The notes under the pieces are model-generated. The model made no database searches. It saw nothing but the letters and a program-made list of their open reading frames with translations, and was not told where the DNA came from. Of a stretch of DNA of 64,000 nucleotides, positions 40,819-48,482 are shown piece by piece (position 1 is the stretch's first letter; each line of letters starts with the position of its first letter). Both the position numbers and the translations under genes were made by a program. The DNA comes from Pseudonocardia cypriaca (GTDB lineage: Bacteria; Actinomycetota; Actinomycetes; Mycobacteriales; Pseudonocardiaceae): the NCBI RefSeq assembly GCF_006717045.1, contig NZ_VFPH01000002.1, positions 2,542,001 through 2,606,000 of the forward strand, given 5' to 3'.

Positions 40819-41505
40819 TCAGTGGACTCGACCGAGAGCATCCGCGAGCTCGTCAGGCATCGACGCCATGGGCGTGTGCGATGACGGGAGCCGGTAACGG
40901 TTGTCTGCGGCAGCAGCCATCTGCTCCTGGGCGGCGGGGGGCAGGACCCGGTCCTGTTCGCAGATGATGTAGGTCGTGGGGTGACCGCGGTCAGGTGCGG
41001 TGCTGGGGGCGGTCCCGCTGGCGATCGACTGTGGCACAAACCGACGCAGGAAGGCATATGCGTGCTGCTCGTCGACGTCGGCGCACAGCGTCTGCCGGAG
41101 CAGCTCCAGATCGTCGGTCGTCCTTGTCGTCCCGTCGTCGTGCGGCGACACCCATGTCGGCAGCGGTCCCGCCGCGAACAGGTCCATCGCCGACTGCCCT
41201 CGCTGCGGCCAGAACGCGCAGAGGTAGACGCTGTGGGCGACCGCGGGGTGATCAGCGAGTTCGGTGATCACCATTCCGCCATAGGAGTGTCCGACGAGGA
41301 CGACGGGTTCCCCTACTCGCTCCACGGCTTGCTTCACGACCTTCGCGTCGGCGGCCAGGTCGCCGAGTGCCGCCGGGTCGGTCCCACCGCTCGGCAACTG
41401 CTCGATCACCTCGACGCGATGCCCGGCCTTCCTCAGCCGGTCGGCGACCTCGCTCCAGCACCAGCCGCCGATCCAGCCGCCGTGGACGAGGACGAAGTTC
41501 GTCAT
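40819..41505 (-). CDS. Alpha/beta hydrolase, paralogue of the 26.2-kb gene
   Basis: The 228-aa hydrolase has FVLVHGGWIGGWCWSEVADR, nucleophile elbow VGHSYGGMVITELA, acid loop ICEQDRVLPPAAQEQM and the catalytic His in PSSHTPMASMP. It aligns along its whole length with the hydrolase at 26238-26942 (for example GTDPAALGDLAADAKVV versus GPDPAALGDLRTDAEAV). ATG 41505 is 6 nt after CACAAT on the minus strand, a leaderless arrangement. It is the only intact gene inside the eroded element and may be its cargo. Confidence 0.82.
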   Translation of the reverse strand: MTNFVLVHGGWIGGWCWSEVADRLRKAGHRVEVIEQLPSGGTDPAALGDLAADAKVVKQAVERVGEPVVLVGHSYGGMVITELADHPAVAHSVYLCAFWPQRGQSAMDLFAAGPLPTWVSPHDDGTTRTTDDLELLRQTLCADVDEQHAYAFLRRFVPQSIASGTAPSTAPDRGHPTTYIICEQDRVLPPAAQEQMAAAADNRYRLPSSHTPMASMPDELADALGRVH

Positions 41506-41671
41506 CGCGCGATTGTGGTACTCACCGTCGCTGATGGCGACTATCCCGCCCGGAGGGCTAGGCCGCGTGCGGCGCACGCGCAGCGTAGACGGAGCGCAGC
41601 AGCGCCGTCACTGGCGGCGCCACGGCCCGTCCACCCCGTCGCACCCGCTGTGACCTGCGTATTGTCCGCCG

Positions 41672-41803
41672 GTGGGAGAGCTGCCGGGCATCGCCGGGCT
41701 CGAGTACCCGGTCCGACCGATGCTCGCCGTGCCCGCGCTGCAGCTACCCACCAATCACCCCTGCGGCTGGGCAGCGGAACCCAAGCTCGATGGCTTCCGC
41801 CGC
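41672..41803 (+). pseudogene. 5' fragment of an ATP-dependent DNA ligase gene (LigC/LigD-type)
   Basis: The first approximately 44 codons read VGELPGIAGLEYPVRPML, then AVPALQLPTNHPCGWAAEPK and LDGFR. The end contains the ligase nucleotidyl-transfer motif I, EPKxDGFR, whose Lys accepts AMP. Homology then stops abruptly. GTG 41672 is 6 nt after TATTGT, so the original leaderless promoter is still attached. No downstream part of the gene is seen on either side, so this is a severed remnant, not a frameshift. Confidence 0.7.
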
Positions 41804-41951
41804 ATGCGCCGTCGTCACGCAGGACTTGGGCACGCGTTGGGCACAGCCGGCCGTCGAGCACCGGGGACAGTCGGACCCACCGGCCAGGGATTGATCGCTT
41901 GCAGCGCGGGTTCGCGCCGGTCAGCGACCGAATCGATACGTTGGATCGCGG

Positions 41952-42025
41952 TGCCCCCGGTGGGATTCGAACCCACACAGTGACCCTTTTAAGGGGCCTG
42001 CCTCTGCCGATTGGGCCACGGGGGC
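41952..42025 (-). tRNA. tRNA-like gene, anticodon UAA, class I shape
   Basis: The 74-nt minus-strand sequence folds into a full cloverleaf. It has acceptor GCCCCCG/CGGGGGC, D-stem GCC/GGC with loop containing GG, anticodon stem GGCCC/GGGTC with loop CTTAAAA, and T-arm GTGGG-TTCGAAT-CCCAC. The discriminator is A and CCA is not encoded. Anticodon UAA would decode the leucine codon UUA, but the variable region is only 5 nt (ACTGT), whereas bacterial leucine tRNAs have a long variable arm. The D-loop does resemble tRNA-Leu. It may be an unusual UUA-reading tRNA or a decayed one. Confidence 0.65.
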
Positions 42026-42063
42026 GCGCGACCCAGCCTACGGACCGGACCCGGGGGAGCTCC

Positions 42064-43341
42064 TCACGCCGCCGCCGGCGCAACGCCGTGCTCCCACGCC
42101 CGCGCGGCGGCAGGCGCCGCCCATCCCTTCGCGAACGCGCGCCGCCGCAGCGGCCCGACAGCGGCGCACAACCGGAAGAACGTGCGCGCCGCCGTCGTGG
42201 CCACGGCCCCGGACGACAACAGCTGCTCCGACTGCTCCAGCGCGTAGCGCACGGCCGCAGTGCCGTAGTCGCGCATCTCGGCCTCGTACTCCGCAACCGC
42301 GTCGAGCAGCGGGCGCTCACCGCGGTCGGCCGCCGGGAGCAGGCGGCCCAGCAGGTGCGCGTCCCGCAGCGCGGTGTTGCCGCCGAGGCCACCGATCGGC
42401 GGCATCACGTGGATCGCGTCACCGAGGACGGTCACGGGACCGCTCCCCCAGGTGGGCACGGGCGGCGCCGCACTGAAGGCGACGGCGCTGCGGCTCGCGG
42501 GATCGGAGCTCGCGAGCGCGCGACGCAGCCGCGGATCCCAACCCGCCACCAGGACGTCCACCACGGCGCGCAACGCGTTCCGGTCGAGCTCGGCGACATC
42601 GGGCGGGAGCAGCTCCGGGCGGGTGACCAGCGCGCACAGCAGGTACGGCCGCTGACCGGTGGCCGCGGGCGGCTCGAACACCGACGTGAACAGGAACACC
42701 GGCGCATCCAGCTGCACCGCGTTCATGCCCTCGGCCAGCCGGCCCAGCTCGGCCCGCGTCGCACCGTCGAGCCAGACCTTGTGCGCGATGCCGACCACGC
42801 GCGCGTCGGCCGGGGTCGCGTGCGGCAGCAGCTGCGCGCGCACGCGCGAGGACGCCCCGTCCGCACCGACGAGCACGTCGGCGACGGCGGTGCTCCCGTC
42901 GGCGAAGCGCGCCTCGGCCCGGCCGTCGGGCAGCAACTCGTAGCCGACGAACTCGGAGCCGAGCCGCACGACGTCGTCAAGGCCGCTCGTCAGCACGCGT
43001 CGCAGGGTGGCGCGGTCGGCCGCGTAGTGGTTCTCGGCGGGATCGGTGGCTCCCGGATACATGATCGACTCTTCGACGACGACCAGCTCGTCGAGCTGTT
43101 CGGTGAGGAACCCGAAGTCGCCGCCGGGCCCTGCGGTCGCGAGGAACTCCTGCCAGCCGTCGGGCGGTAGGAGGGCGTGCAGCGCCCTGGCGCCCGCCGG
43201 GTTGATGTGGATGCGGTAGCCCTCCCAGCGGCTGCCGACCCCGTGGTCGCGCTCGTGGACCGCGACGTCGACGCCCGACCCCCGCAAGCCCTGGGCGAGC
43301 GCGAGGCCGCCGATGCCACCCCCGATGATCAGTACGCGCAC
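42064..43341 (-). CDS. FAD-dependent monooxygenase (PHBH-like)
   Basis: The 425-aa flavoprotein has the N-terminal dinucleotide motif VLIIGGGIGGLALAQGL. The DG motif appears as VLVGADGASSRVRAQLL and the second FAD motif as VTVLGDAIHVMPPIGGLGGN. It belongs to the aromatic-hydroxylase/tetracycline-monooxygenase class; the substrate is unknown. Its start lies 1 nt after the stop of the TetR gene, so the pair is one operon and the regulator probably controls it. Confidence 0.9.
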   Translation of the reverse strand: MRVLIIGGGIGGLALAQGLRGSGVDVAVHERDHGVGSRWEGYRIHINPAGARALHALLPPDGWQEFLATAGPGGDFGFLTEQLDELVVVEESIMYPGATDPAENHYAADRATLRRVLTSGLDDVVRLGSEFVGYELLPDGRAEARFADGSTAVADVLVGADGASSRVRAQLLPHATPADARVVGIAHKVWLDGATRAELGRLAEGMNAVQLDAPVFLFTSVFEPPAATGQRPYLLCALVTRPELLPPDVAELDRNALRAVVDVLVAGWDPRLRRALASSDPASRSAVAFSAAPPVPTWGSGPVTVLGDAIHVMPPIGGLGGNTALRDAHLLGRLLPAADRGERPLLDAVAEYEAEMRDYGTAAVRYALEQSEQLLSSGAVATTAARTFFRLCAAVGPLRRRAFAKGWAAPAAARAWEHGVAPAAA

Positions 43342-43342
43342 G

Positions 43343-43882
43343 TCATCCCCTCCTGTCTCCGATCAGCTGCTCCGCGAGCAGGTCGAGCACCGGACCCGCT
43401 ACGTCGGGCAGCAGGCGCACCCCCTTGACGACGGCGATCACGAGCTCCGCGGACATCGCCGGATCGGGCACCAGGTCGGTGAGGATCTCGACGAGCGCCG
43501 CCCGCCACCCCGACTCGTGCTGCGCCATCGCCGCGGCCACGGCCGGGTCGCGCCGGGCGCGCAGGTCCAGCTCGACCGTCACGGCGAACAGGTCCGGTCG
43601 CTCCACCATCATCTGCTGCAGAACACGCAGGTGCCCCCGCAGCGCGGATGAGCGATCCGGGGCAGGCGGGCTGGCTCCCCAGAACTGGCGCGTGGTGTAG
43701 GCGGCGACCGCCTCCACGAGGCTCTGCTTCGTGGAGAAGTGGTGGTGCAGCGTGGAGTGGTCGATGCCGACGTCCTCGGCGACCTGCCGCAGCCGCAGCC
43801 CTTCGAACCCGGACTCCGCGACCCGCCGGAACGCCGCAGCCACGAGCTGCGCACGCCGCCCCTCGGTCTCTCCACCAACCAC
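43343..43882 (-). CDS. TetR-family regulator of the monooxygenase operon
   Basis: The 179-aa repressor has an N-terminal HTH (AAFRRVAESGFEGLRLRQVA, VGIDHSTLHHHFSTKQSLVE) and a ligand-binding C-terminal domain (ERPDLFAVTVELDLRARRDP). I choose GTG 43882. It is 7 nt after TAACCT on the minus strand, and the longer frame from GTG 43903 would have to be read through the promoter and operator. It is the first gene of the operon with the FAD monooxygenase. Confidence 0.85.
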   Translation of the reverse strand: MVGGETEGRRAQLVAAAFRRVAESGFEGLRLRQVAEDVGIDHSTLHHHFSTKQSLVEAVAAYTTRQFWGASPPAPDRSSALRGHLRVLQQMMVERPDLFAVTVELDLRARRDPAVAAAMAQHESGWRAALVEILTDLVPDPAMSAELVIAVVKGVRLLPDVAGPVLDLLAEQLIGDRRG

Positions 43883-43895
43883 TTGGTTGAGGTTA
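43876..43895 (-). promoter_or_regulatory. TetR operator overlapping the leaderless start
   Basis: CAACCA-CT-TGGTTG (43876-43889) is a 6-2-6 inverted repeat that covers the space between the -10 box TAACCT (43895-43890, minus strand) and the first codons. A bound repressor would occlude the transcription start. Confidence 0.6.
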
Positions 43896-43930
43896 GCGGG
43901 CACACGAGGTCATGTCGAGCACACCGAGAG

Positions 43931-44083
43931 CGCGACTCGCGCGCACGCAGACAGCGACTCGCGCGCACCGAGACAGCGACTCGCGGACGGGGAGGTGCCC
44001 TTCGTCCGCGAGTCGCGTTGTCAGTGCGCGCGAGTCGCGTTGTCAGTGCGCGCGAGTCGCGTTGTCAGTGCGCGCTAGTCGGG
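43931..44083. repeat. 22-bp palindrome array, locus B (3 + 4 units, head-to-head)
   Basis: Left units start at 43931, 43953 and 43975 (CGCGACTCGCG, then AGCGACTCGCG twice). The core contains GGGGAGGTGCCC. Right units start at 44007, 44029, 44051 and 44073 (CGCGAGTCGCG three times, then a degenerate CGCTAGTCGGG). Every step within an arm is exactly 22 bp. The last unit touches the ndh stop codon at 44084. Confidence 0.92.
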
Positions 44084-45454
44084 TCAGGCGCCTTTCGGGG
44101 CCGCGGCGACCGGCTCCGGGGCCTTCTCCGCGGGCTTGCTGGCGCCCGCGACCCGGCTGAACTCCGCCTTCGGGTCCATGATCTGGCCGAGCGCCACGAC
44201 CTCGCGGCCGAGGAACAGCGCGCCCGTCCAGTCGAAGAGGATGCGGATGCGCCGGTTCCACGTGGGCATGCGGCTCACGTGGTAGGTGCGGTGCATGAAC
44301 CACGCGACCGGGCCGCGGAGCTTGACGCCGTAGATCTCGGCGACACCCTTGTACAGCCCGAGGCTCGCCACCGATCCCGCGTAGCTGTGCTTGTACTGCG
44401 TGAGCCGGCGGCCGCGCAGGTAGGCCACCACGTTGTCGGCGAGCACCTTGGCCTGCCGGACGGCGTGCTGGGCCGACGGGCTGGTGCGGGCCTCCGGGTC
44501 CTCCTTCGACAGGTCGGGCACCGACGCGCAGTCGCCCGCGCTGAACACCTCGGGCATGCCGACGACCTGCAGCTCCGCGGTGCACTCGACGCGGCCGCGC
44601 GCGTCGCGGGGCAGGTCGGTGTGCTCGAGCATCGGGCTCGGCTTGACGCCCGCGGTCCAGACGATCGTGTCGGTGTCGAACTCGGTGCCGTCGTCGAGGA
44701 CGACGTGCCCGCCCTCCATCGTCTTGACGCGGGTGTCGAGGAAGACCTCGATCCCGGCCTCCAACAGCCGCTCGACGGTGTAGCGCCCCATCCGCGGGCC
44801 GACCTCGGGCATGATCCGCCCGGCGGCCTCGACGAGCACCCAGCGCATGTCCTCGGGGGCGATGTTCTCGTAGTAGCGGGTGGCGTAGCGGGCCATGTCC
44901 TGCAGCTCGGCGAGCGCCTCGATCCCGGCGTAGCCGCCACCGACCACGAGGAAGCTGAGCAGCCGCCTGCGCAGCTCGGGGTCGATCGTGGTGGCCGCGG
45001 CGTCGAGCCGCGACAGCACGTGGTTGCGCAGGTAGATGGCCTCGCCGACGGTCTTGAAGGCGATGCCGCGCTCGGCGAGCCCGGGGACCGGGAGCGTGCG
45101 GGCCACCGATCCGGGCGCCACGACGAGCACGTCGTACCCGAGCGTGGTGACCGTGCCGGAGATGAGCTCGGCCGTGACCTCGCGCGCGGCGTGGTTGATC
45201 GACGTGACCCGGCCGGTGAGGTGGTGGCACTTGCGCAGCACCTTCCGCAGCGGCACGACCACGTGCCGGGGCTCGATCGAGCCTGCCGCCGCCTCGGGGA
45301 GGAACGGCTGGTAGGTCATGTGCGGCTGCGGGTCGATCACGGTGACGTCGGCCTCACCGCGCCGCAGCTTCTTCTGCAGCCGCAGAGCGGTGTACATGCC
45401 GACGTACCCGCCACCGACCACGACGATCCGCGTGTTGCGCGCCATGACACCCAT
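44084..45454 (-). CDS. ndh: Type II NADH dehydrogenase (NDH-2)
   Basis: The 456-aa flavoprotein has the FAD motif RIVVVGGGYVGMYTALRLQK, the conserved QPFLPEAAAGSIEPRHVVVP and the NAD-binding motif FLVVGGGYAGIEALAELQDM. A second FAD contact lies in VFSAGDCASVPDL. NDH-2 oxidises NADH at the membrane and reduces menaquinone without pumping protons. The C-terminal amphipathic region (MPTWNRRIRILFDWTGALFL) would attach it to the membrane. The start may be 45454 or 45445 (MARNTR). A palindrome array lies at its 3' end. Confidence 0.9.
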   Translation of the reverse strand: MGVMARNTRIVVVGGGYVGMYTALRLQKKLRRGEADVTVIDPQPHMTYQPFLPEAAAGSIEPRHVVVPLRKVLRKCHHLTGRVTSINHAAREVTAELISGTVTTLGYDVLVVAPGSVARTLPVPGLAERGIAFKTVGEAIYLRNHVLSRLDAAATTIDPELRRRLLSFLVVGGGYAGIEALAELQDMARYATRYYENIAPEDMRWVLVEAAGRIMPEVGPRMGRYTVERLLEAGIEVFLDTRVKTMEGGHVVLDDGTEFDTDTIVWTAGVKPSPMLEHTDLPRDARGRVECTAELQVVGMPEVFSAGDCASVPDLSKEDPEARTSPSAQHAVRQAKVLADNVVAYLRGRRLTQYKHSYAGSVASLGLYKGVAEIYGVKLRGPVAWFMHRTYHVSRMPTWNRRIRILFDWTGALFLGREVVALGQIMDPKAEFSRVAGASKPAEKAPEPVAAAPKGA

Positions 45455-45464
45455 GTTCCCACCC

Positions 45465-46193
45465 TCACGTGGTGGACACCTCCCTCGCGGGGGTGAGGCT
45501 GGCTACGCCTGCCGCCCGACTCAGGACGTCCTCGAGCATCGCGGGCGTCAGCCGTCCGGTGAAGGTGTTCTGCTGGCTGACGTGGTAGCAGCCGAACAGG
45601 TGCAGCGTCTCCCGCTCGCCCGCCAGCTCCACGTGGGCGCCGTGGGCGAACCGCGGCCGCGGGCGCGGCACCGCCCAGCCTGCCGCGGCGAGCACTGGGA
45701 GGAGCGCCTGCCAGCCGAACGCGCCGAGCACCACCACCGCCCGGGGGCGCAGCAGCGCCAGCTCGGCGCGCAGCCACCCGCCGCACCGATCCCGCTCGTC
45801 CGGGGTCGGCTTGTTGTCCGGTGGCGCGCAGTGCACCGGCGCGGTGATCCGGGTGCCGATCAGCTCGAGCCCGTCGCCCGCGTGCACCGCTGTCGGCTGG
45901 TTCGCCAGGCCGACGGCGTGCAGCGCGGCGTACAGCACGTCGCCGGAACGGTCGCCGGTGAACATCCGGCCGGTGCGGTTCCCACCGTGCGCCGCCGGGG
46001 CGAGGCCGACGATCAGCAGGGGCGCGTCGGCCGGGCCGAGCCCGGGCACCGGCCGGCCCCAGTACTCCTCGTGCCGGAACGCGGCGCGCTTCTCCCGTGC
46101 CACCTGCTCGCGCCAGGCCACCAGCCGCGGGCAGGCGCGGCAGTCGACGATGGCCGCGTCGAGCTCGGCAACGCTCGTGAAGGTCGTCCCCAC
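45465..46193 (-). CDS. udgB: Family 5 uracil-DNA glycosylase (UdgB)
   Basis: The approximately 242-aa enzyme has four Cys for an iron-sulfur cluster (CRACPRL, later CAPPDNKP and FGCYHVS). It carries the family-5 motifs GLAPAAHGGNRTGRMFTGD and CYHVSQQNTFTGRLT. UdgB excises uracil and deaminated purines from double-stranded DNA. I choose GTG 46193 because the -10 box TAGCGT occupies 46206-46201 on the minus strand, 7 nt upstream. The longer frame would begin immediately at that box. Confidence 0.87.
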   Translation of the reverse strand: MGTTFTSVAELDAAIVDCRACPRLVAWREQVAREKRAAFRHEEYWGRPVPGLGPADAPLLIVGLAPAAHGGNRTGRMFTGDRSGDVLYAALHAVGLANQPTAVHAGDGLELIGTRITAPVHCAPPDNKPTPDERDRCGGWLRAELALLRPRAVVVLGAFGWQALLPVLAAAGWAVPRPRPRFAHGAHVELAGERETLHLFGCYHVSQQNTFTGRLTPAMLEDVLSRAAGVASLTPAREVSTT

Positions 46194-46221
46194 GCCCCAC
46201 ACGCTACGCAGGCCGGCGGCG

Positions 46222-47442
46222 CTACCGGGTGATGCCGGTGTGGCCCAACGAGTACCGCCCGGGCTGGGGCCAGACGCAGAGACCGTGCGGGCCGTTGCCG
46301 ACCGGGATCTTCTGGATGAGGTGGCCGTCGGTCGTGGAGAGCACGTAGACGCTGCGGTCGTACCGGCCGGAGAGCCACAGCTGGGAGCCGTCGGCGGTCA
46401 CGTTGCCCATGTCGGGGCTGCCACCGCCGGGGATCTGCCATTTCGTGATCGGGGCGCCGGTGTAGGCGTCGAGCACGCTGACGGTGCCCTCGTGGCGGTT
46501 GGTGACGTAGAGCTTCGTCGCGTCGCGGGACAGGTAGATGCCGTGGGCGCCACCGCCGGTGGGGATCTCGCGGAGGACGGTGGTGGCGGCGCCGTCGAGG
46601 ACCCAGAGCCCGTTCTGGTCGGAGTCGGCGATGTAGAAGACCGAGCCGTCGGGGGCGAGCTTGATGTCCTGCGGGCCCATGTTCGTGTTCCGGTGCGGCA
46701 TGTCGATCATCCGCAGCAGCGTGCGGTTGACGATGTCCACGACGGCGACGCGTCCGGCGAACTCGCAGGTGAACATGGCCGTGCGCCCGTCGGGCGTGAA
46801 GTCGGCGTGGTCGATGCCCGCGCAGTCGGGGGTGCGCAGCTCGCCCTGCAGGGCCCAGGTGTGCGGGTCGTAGAAGACCAGACGCCGGAGTCGCTCGGCC
46901 ACGGAGATCGCGGTCGAGCCGTCGGGGCTGAAGTACATGTTGTACGGGTCGGTGACCGGGATCGGGGCCCCGGGCGCTCCGGTGGCCGGGTCGAACGGGA
47001 CGATCTTGTTCCCGGTGTCGTCCGTGGCGTAGAGCCGCGTCATGTCCCAGGACGGGACGACGTGCTGCAGCTCGCCGCCGAGCCGGTGGGTGGCCACCGT
47101 TGCGAAGGTGGCCGGGTCGATCACCCGGACCTCGCCCGACTTCGTGTGCGGCACGTAGACCAGCGGCTTCGCCGACCTCACCGCCTCGGAGAGCATTCCC
47201 GCGCCTGCGGCCGCGTAGACGTTGTGCGGGTCCGTGACCGCCGGCATGCCCGGCAGCCCGTCCGCCATCGGGGCGACTGCCGGTGGCTCCGGCGGCGGCG
47301 CCGACGCCGGGAGCGGCTCGGGAGGCACCGGCGCCGCGTCCGAACCGCACCCGGTGCACAGCGTCAGTGCCGTGCACAGCACGGCCGCCACCGTCACGGC
47401 GCGCCGGAGCCGCCGTCCACGGGGTTCGGGCGTCAGGTGCAT
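46222..47442 (-). CDS. YncE-like beta-propeller lipoprotein
   Basis: The 406-aa protein has a basic N-terminus, a hydrophobic signal and the lipobox LCTGC, so it should be lipid-anchored outside the cell. A Pro/Ala-rich linker (EPLPASAPPPEPPAVAPM) precedes a seven-bladed YVTN-type propeller with repeated blade strings (VYVPHTKSGEVRVIDPATFA, LYATDDTGNKIVPFDPATGA, KLYVTNRHEGTVSVLDAYTG, LWLSGRYDRSVYVLSTTDGH). The ligand is unknown. It starts 12 nt after ppx on the same strand, making it the distal gene of that operon. Confidence 0.85.
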   Translation of the reverse strand: MHLTPEPRGRRLRRAVTVAAVLCTALTLCTGCGSDAAPVPPEPLPASAPPPEPPAVAPMADGLPGMPAVTDPHNVYAAAGAGMLSEAVRSAKPLVYVPHTKSGEVRVIDPATFATVATHRLGGELQHVVPSWDMTRLYATDDTGNKIVPFDPATGAPGAPIPVTDPYNMYFSPDGSTAISVAERLRRLVFYDPHTWALQGELRTPDCAGIDHADFTPDGRTAMFTCEFAGRVAVVDIVNRTLLRMIDMPHRNTNMGPQDIKLAPDGSVFYIADSDQNGLWVLDGAATTVLREIPTGGGAHGIYLSRDATKLYVTNRHEGTVSVLDAYTGAPITKWQIPGGGSPDMGNVTADGSQLWLSGRYDRSVYVLSTTDGHLIQKIPVGNGPHGLCVWPQPGRYSLGHTGITR

Positions 47443-47453
47443 GCGAGTCGGGT

Positions 47454-48407
47454 TCAGGCGACGGAGCGGGCGATGCCGTCCAGGATGTCGTGCTCGCTCA
47501 CCACGAGCTCGTCGATGCCCGCGCGTTCGTGCAGCGCGGCGGCCAGCACGTCGACGATCAGCGCGCCGCCGCCGATCACGTCGATGCGGCCCGGGTGGAT
47601 CCCGCCGTACCGGCCCCGCTCCTCGCGCGACATGCCGAGCAGCTCGTCGGCGATCCGGTGCAGGTCGGCGCGCGGGATCCGGGACAGGTGCACCGCGTCC
47701 GGGTCGTACTCGGCGAGGTCCTGCGCCACGGCGGACAACGTGGTGATCGTCCCCGCGACGCCCACCCAGGTGCGGACACCGTCGACGGGCACGGCGGCGA
47801 ACGCCTCGTCCAGGATGCTGGTGGCCAGCTCGCGGGCCTGCGCCACCTCGTCGGCGCTCGGCGGGTCGCCGTGCAGGCACCGCTCGGTGATGCGGACGCT
47901 GCCGATGTCGACCGACCGGGCGGCGCGCACCGCCGCCTTGTCGACCTCCAGGGTGCCGACGACGAGCTCGGTGGAGCCGCCACCGATGTCGACCACGACG
48001 AACGGACCGTCGTCGGGATCGAGGTCGCCGACCGCCCCGGTGAACGAGAGCTGCGCCTCCTCGTCGCCGGAGATCACCTCGGCCTCGATGCCGAGGGTGT
48101 CGCGGACCATCCGGAAGAAGTCGTCCCGGTTGCGGGCGTCGCGGGTGGCGCTGGTGGCCACCATCCGCACGCGTTCGGCGCCCTTGCGCAGCAGCACCGC
48201 GGTGTAGTCGGCGAGCGCGGCGCGGGTGCGTTCGAGCGCCTCCGACGCGAGCTCACCGGTGGCGTCGACGCCCTGCCCGAGCCGGACGATCCGGGTCTCG
48301 CGGTGCACGTCGCGCAGCGCCGCCGTGCCGTGCGAGCCGGTCGTCACGTCGGCGACCAGGAGGCGGATCGAGTTCGTCCCGCAGTCGATCGCGGCCACTC
48401 GTGACAT
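47454..48407 (-). CDS. ppx2: Ppx/GppA exopolyphosphatase-family protein (PPX2-like)
   Basis: The 317-aa protein has the two actin-like phosphate motifs AAIDCGTNSIRLLVADV and VVVDIGGGSTELVVG, the EEAQLSF contact and a C-terminal GRIDVIGGGALIVDVLAAAL. Mycobacterial PPX2 (Rv1026) of the same length is described as an exopolyphosphatase/pppGpp-related enzyme. Length and position next to the eno operon identify the orthologue, although here an acyl-CoA dehydrogenase gene separates the two. It diverges from that gene across 75 bp. Confidence 0.92.
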   Translation of the reverse strand: MSRVAAIDCGTNSIRLLVADVTTGSHGTAALRDVHRETRIVRLGQGVDATGELASEALERTRAALADYTAVLLRKGAERVRMVATSATRDARNRDDFFRMVRDTLGIEAEVISGDEEAQLSFTGAVGDLDPDDGPFVVVDIGGGSTELVVGTLEVDKAAVRAARSVDIGSVRITERCLHGDPPSADEVAQARELATSILDEAFAAVPVDGVRTWVGVAGTITTLSAVAQDLAEYDPDAVHLSRIPRADLHRIADELLGMSREERGRYGGIHPGRIDVIGGGALIVDVLAAALHERAGIDELVVSEHDILDGIARSVA

Positions 48408-48470
48408 GTGCCCTCCTTCTCTCGCGGATCACCGTACGCACGAAGCGGCCTCAACGCGTCAACTGGCCGC

Positions 48471-48476
48471 TAGGCT
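48471..48476 (+). promoter_or_regulatory. -10 box of a leaderless promoter
   Basis: TAGGCT ends exactly 6 nt before GTG 48483, the first codon of the acyl-CoA dehydrogenase gene. There is no purine-rich ribosome site in between. Confidence 0.55.
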
Positions 48477-48482
48477 CGGCGG

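Larger units (their letters stand above)
40341..41996. mobile_element. Eroded integrative element between duplicated tRNA ends
   Basis: A 54-bp direct repeat of tRNA 3' sequence bounds 1.6 kb that contain one intact hydrolase gene, a stranded 5' fragment of a DNA ligase gene, and non-coding debris. No integrase or excisionase is recognisable. Inference: an integrative element entered the tRNA-like locus and was later deleted down to a remnant. A simple tandem tRNA duplication with later decay is the alternative. Confidence 0.6.

Noticed and set aside
43883..43903. GTG 43903 as start of the TetR gene.
   Set aside because: That frame begins upstream of the -10 box and runs through the operator; GTG 43882 is correctly spaced from TAACCT.
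46194..46202. GTG 46202 as start of the uracil-DNA glycosylase.
   Set aside because: It abuts the TAGCGT box with no room for transcription initiation; GTG 46193 lies 7 nt downstream of the box.
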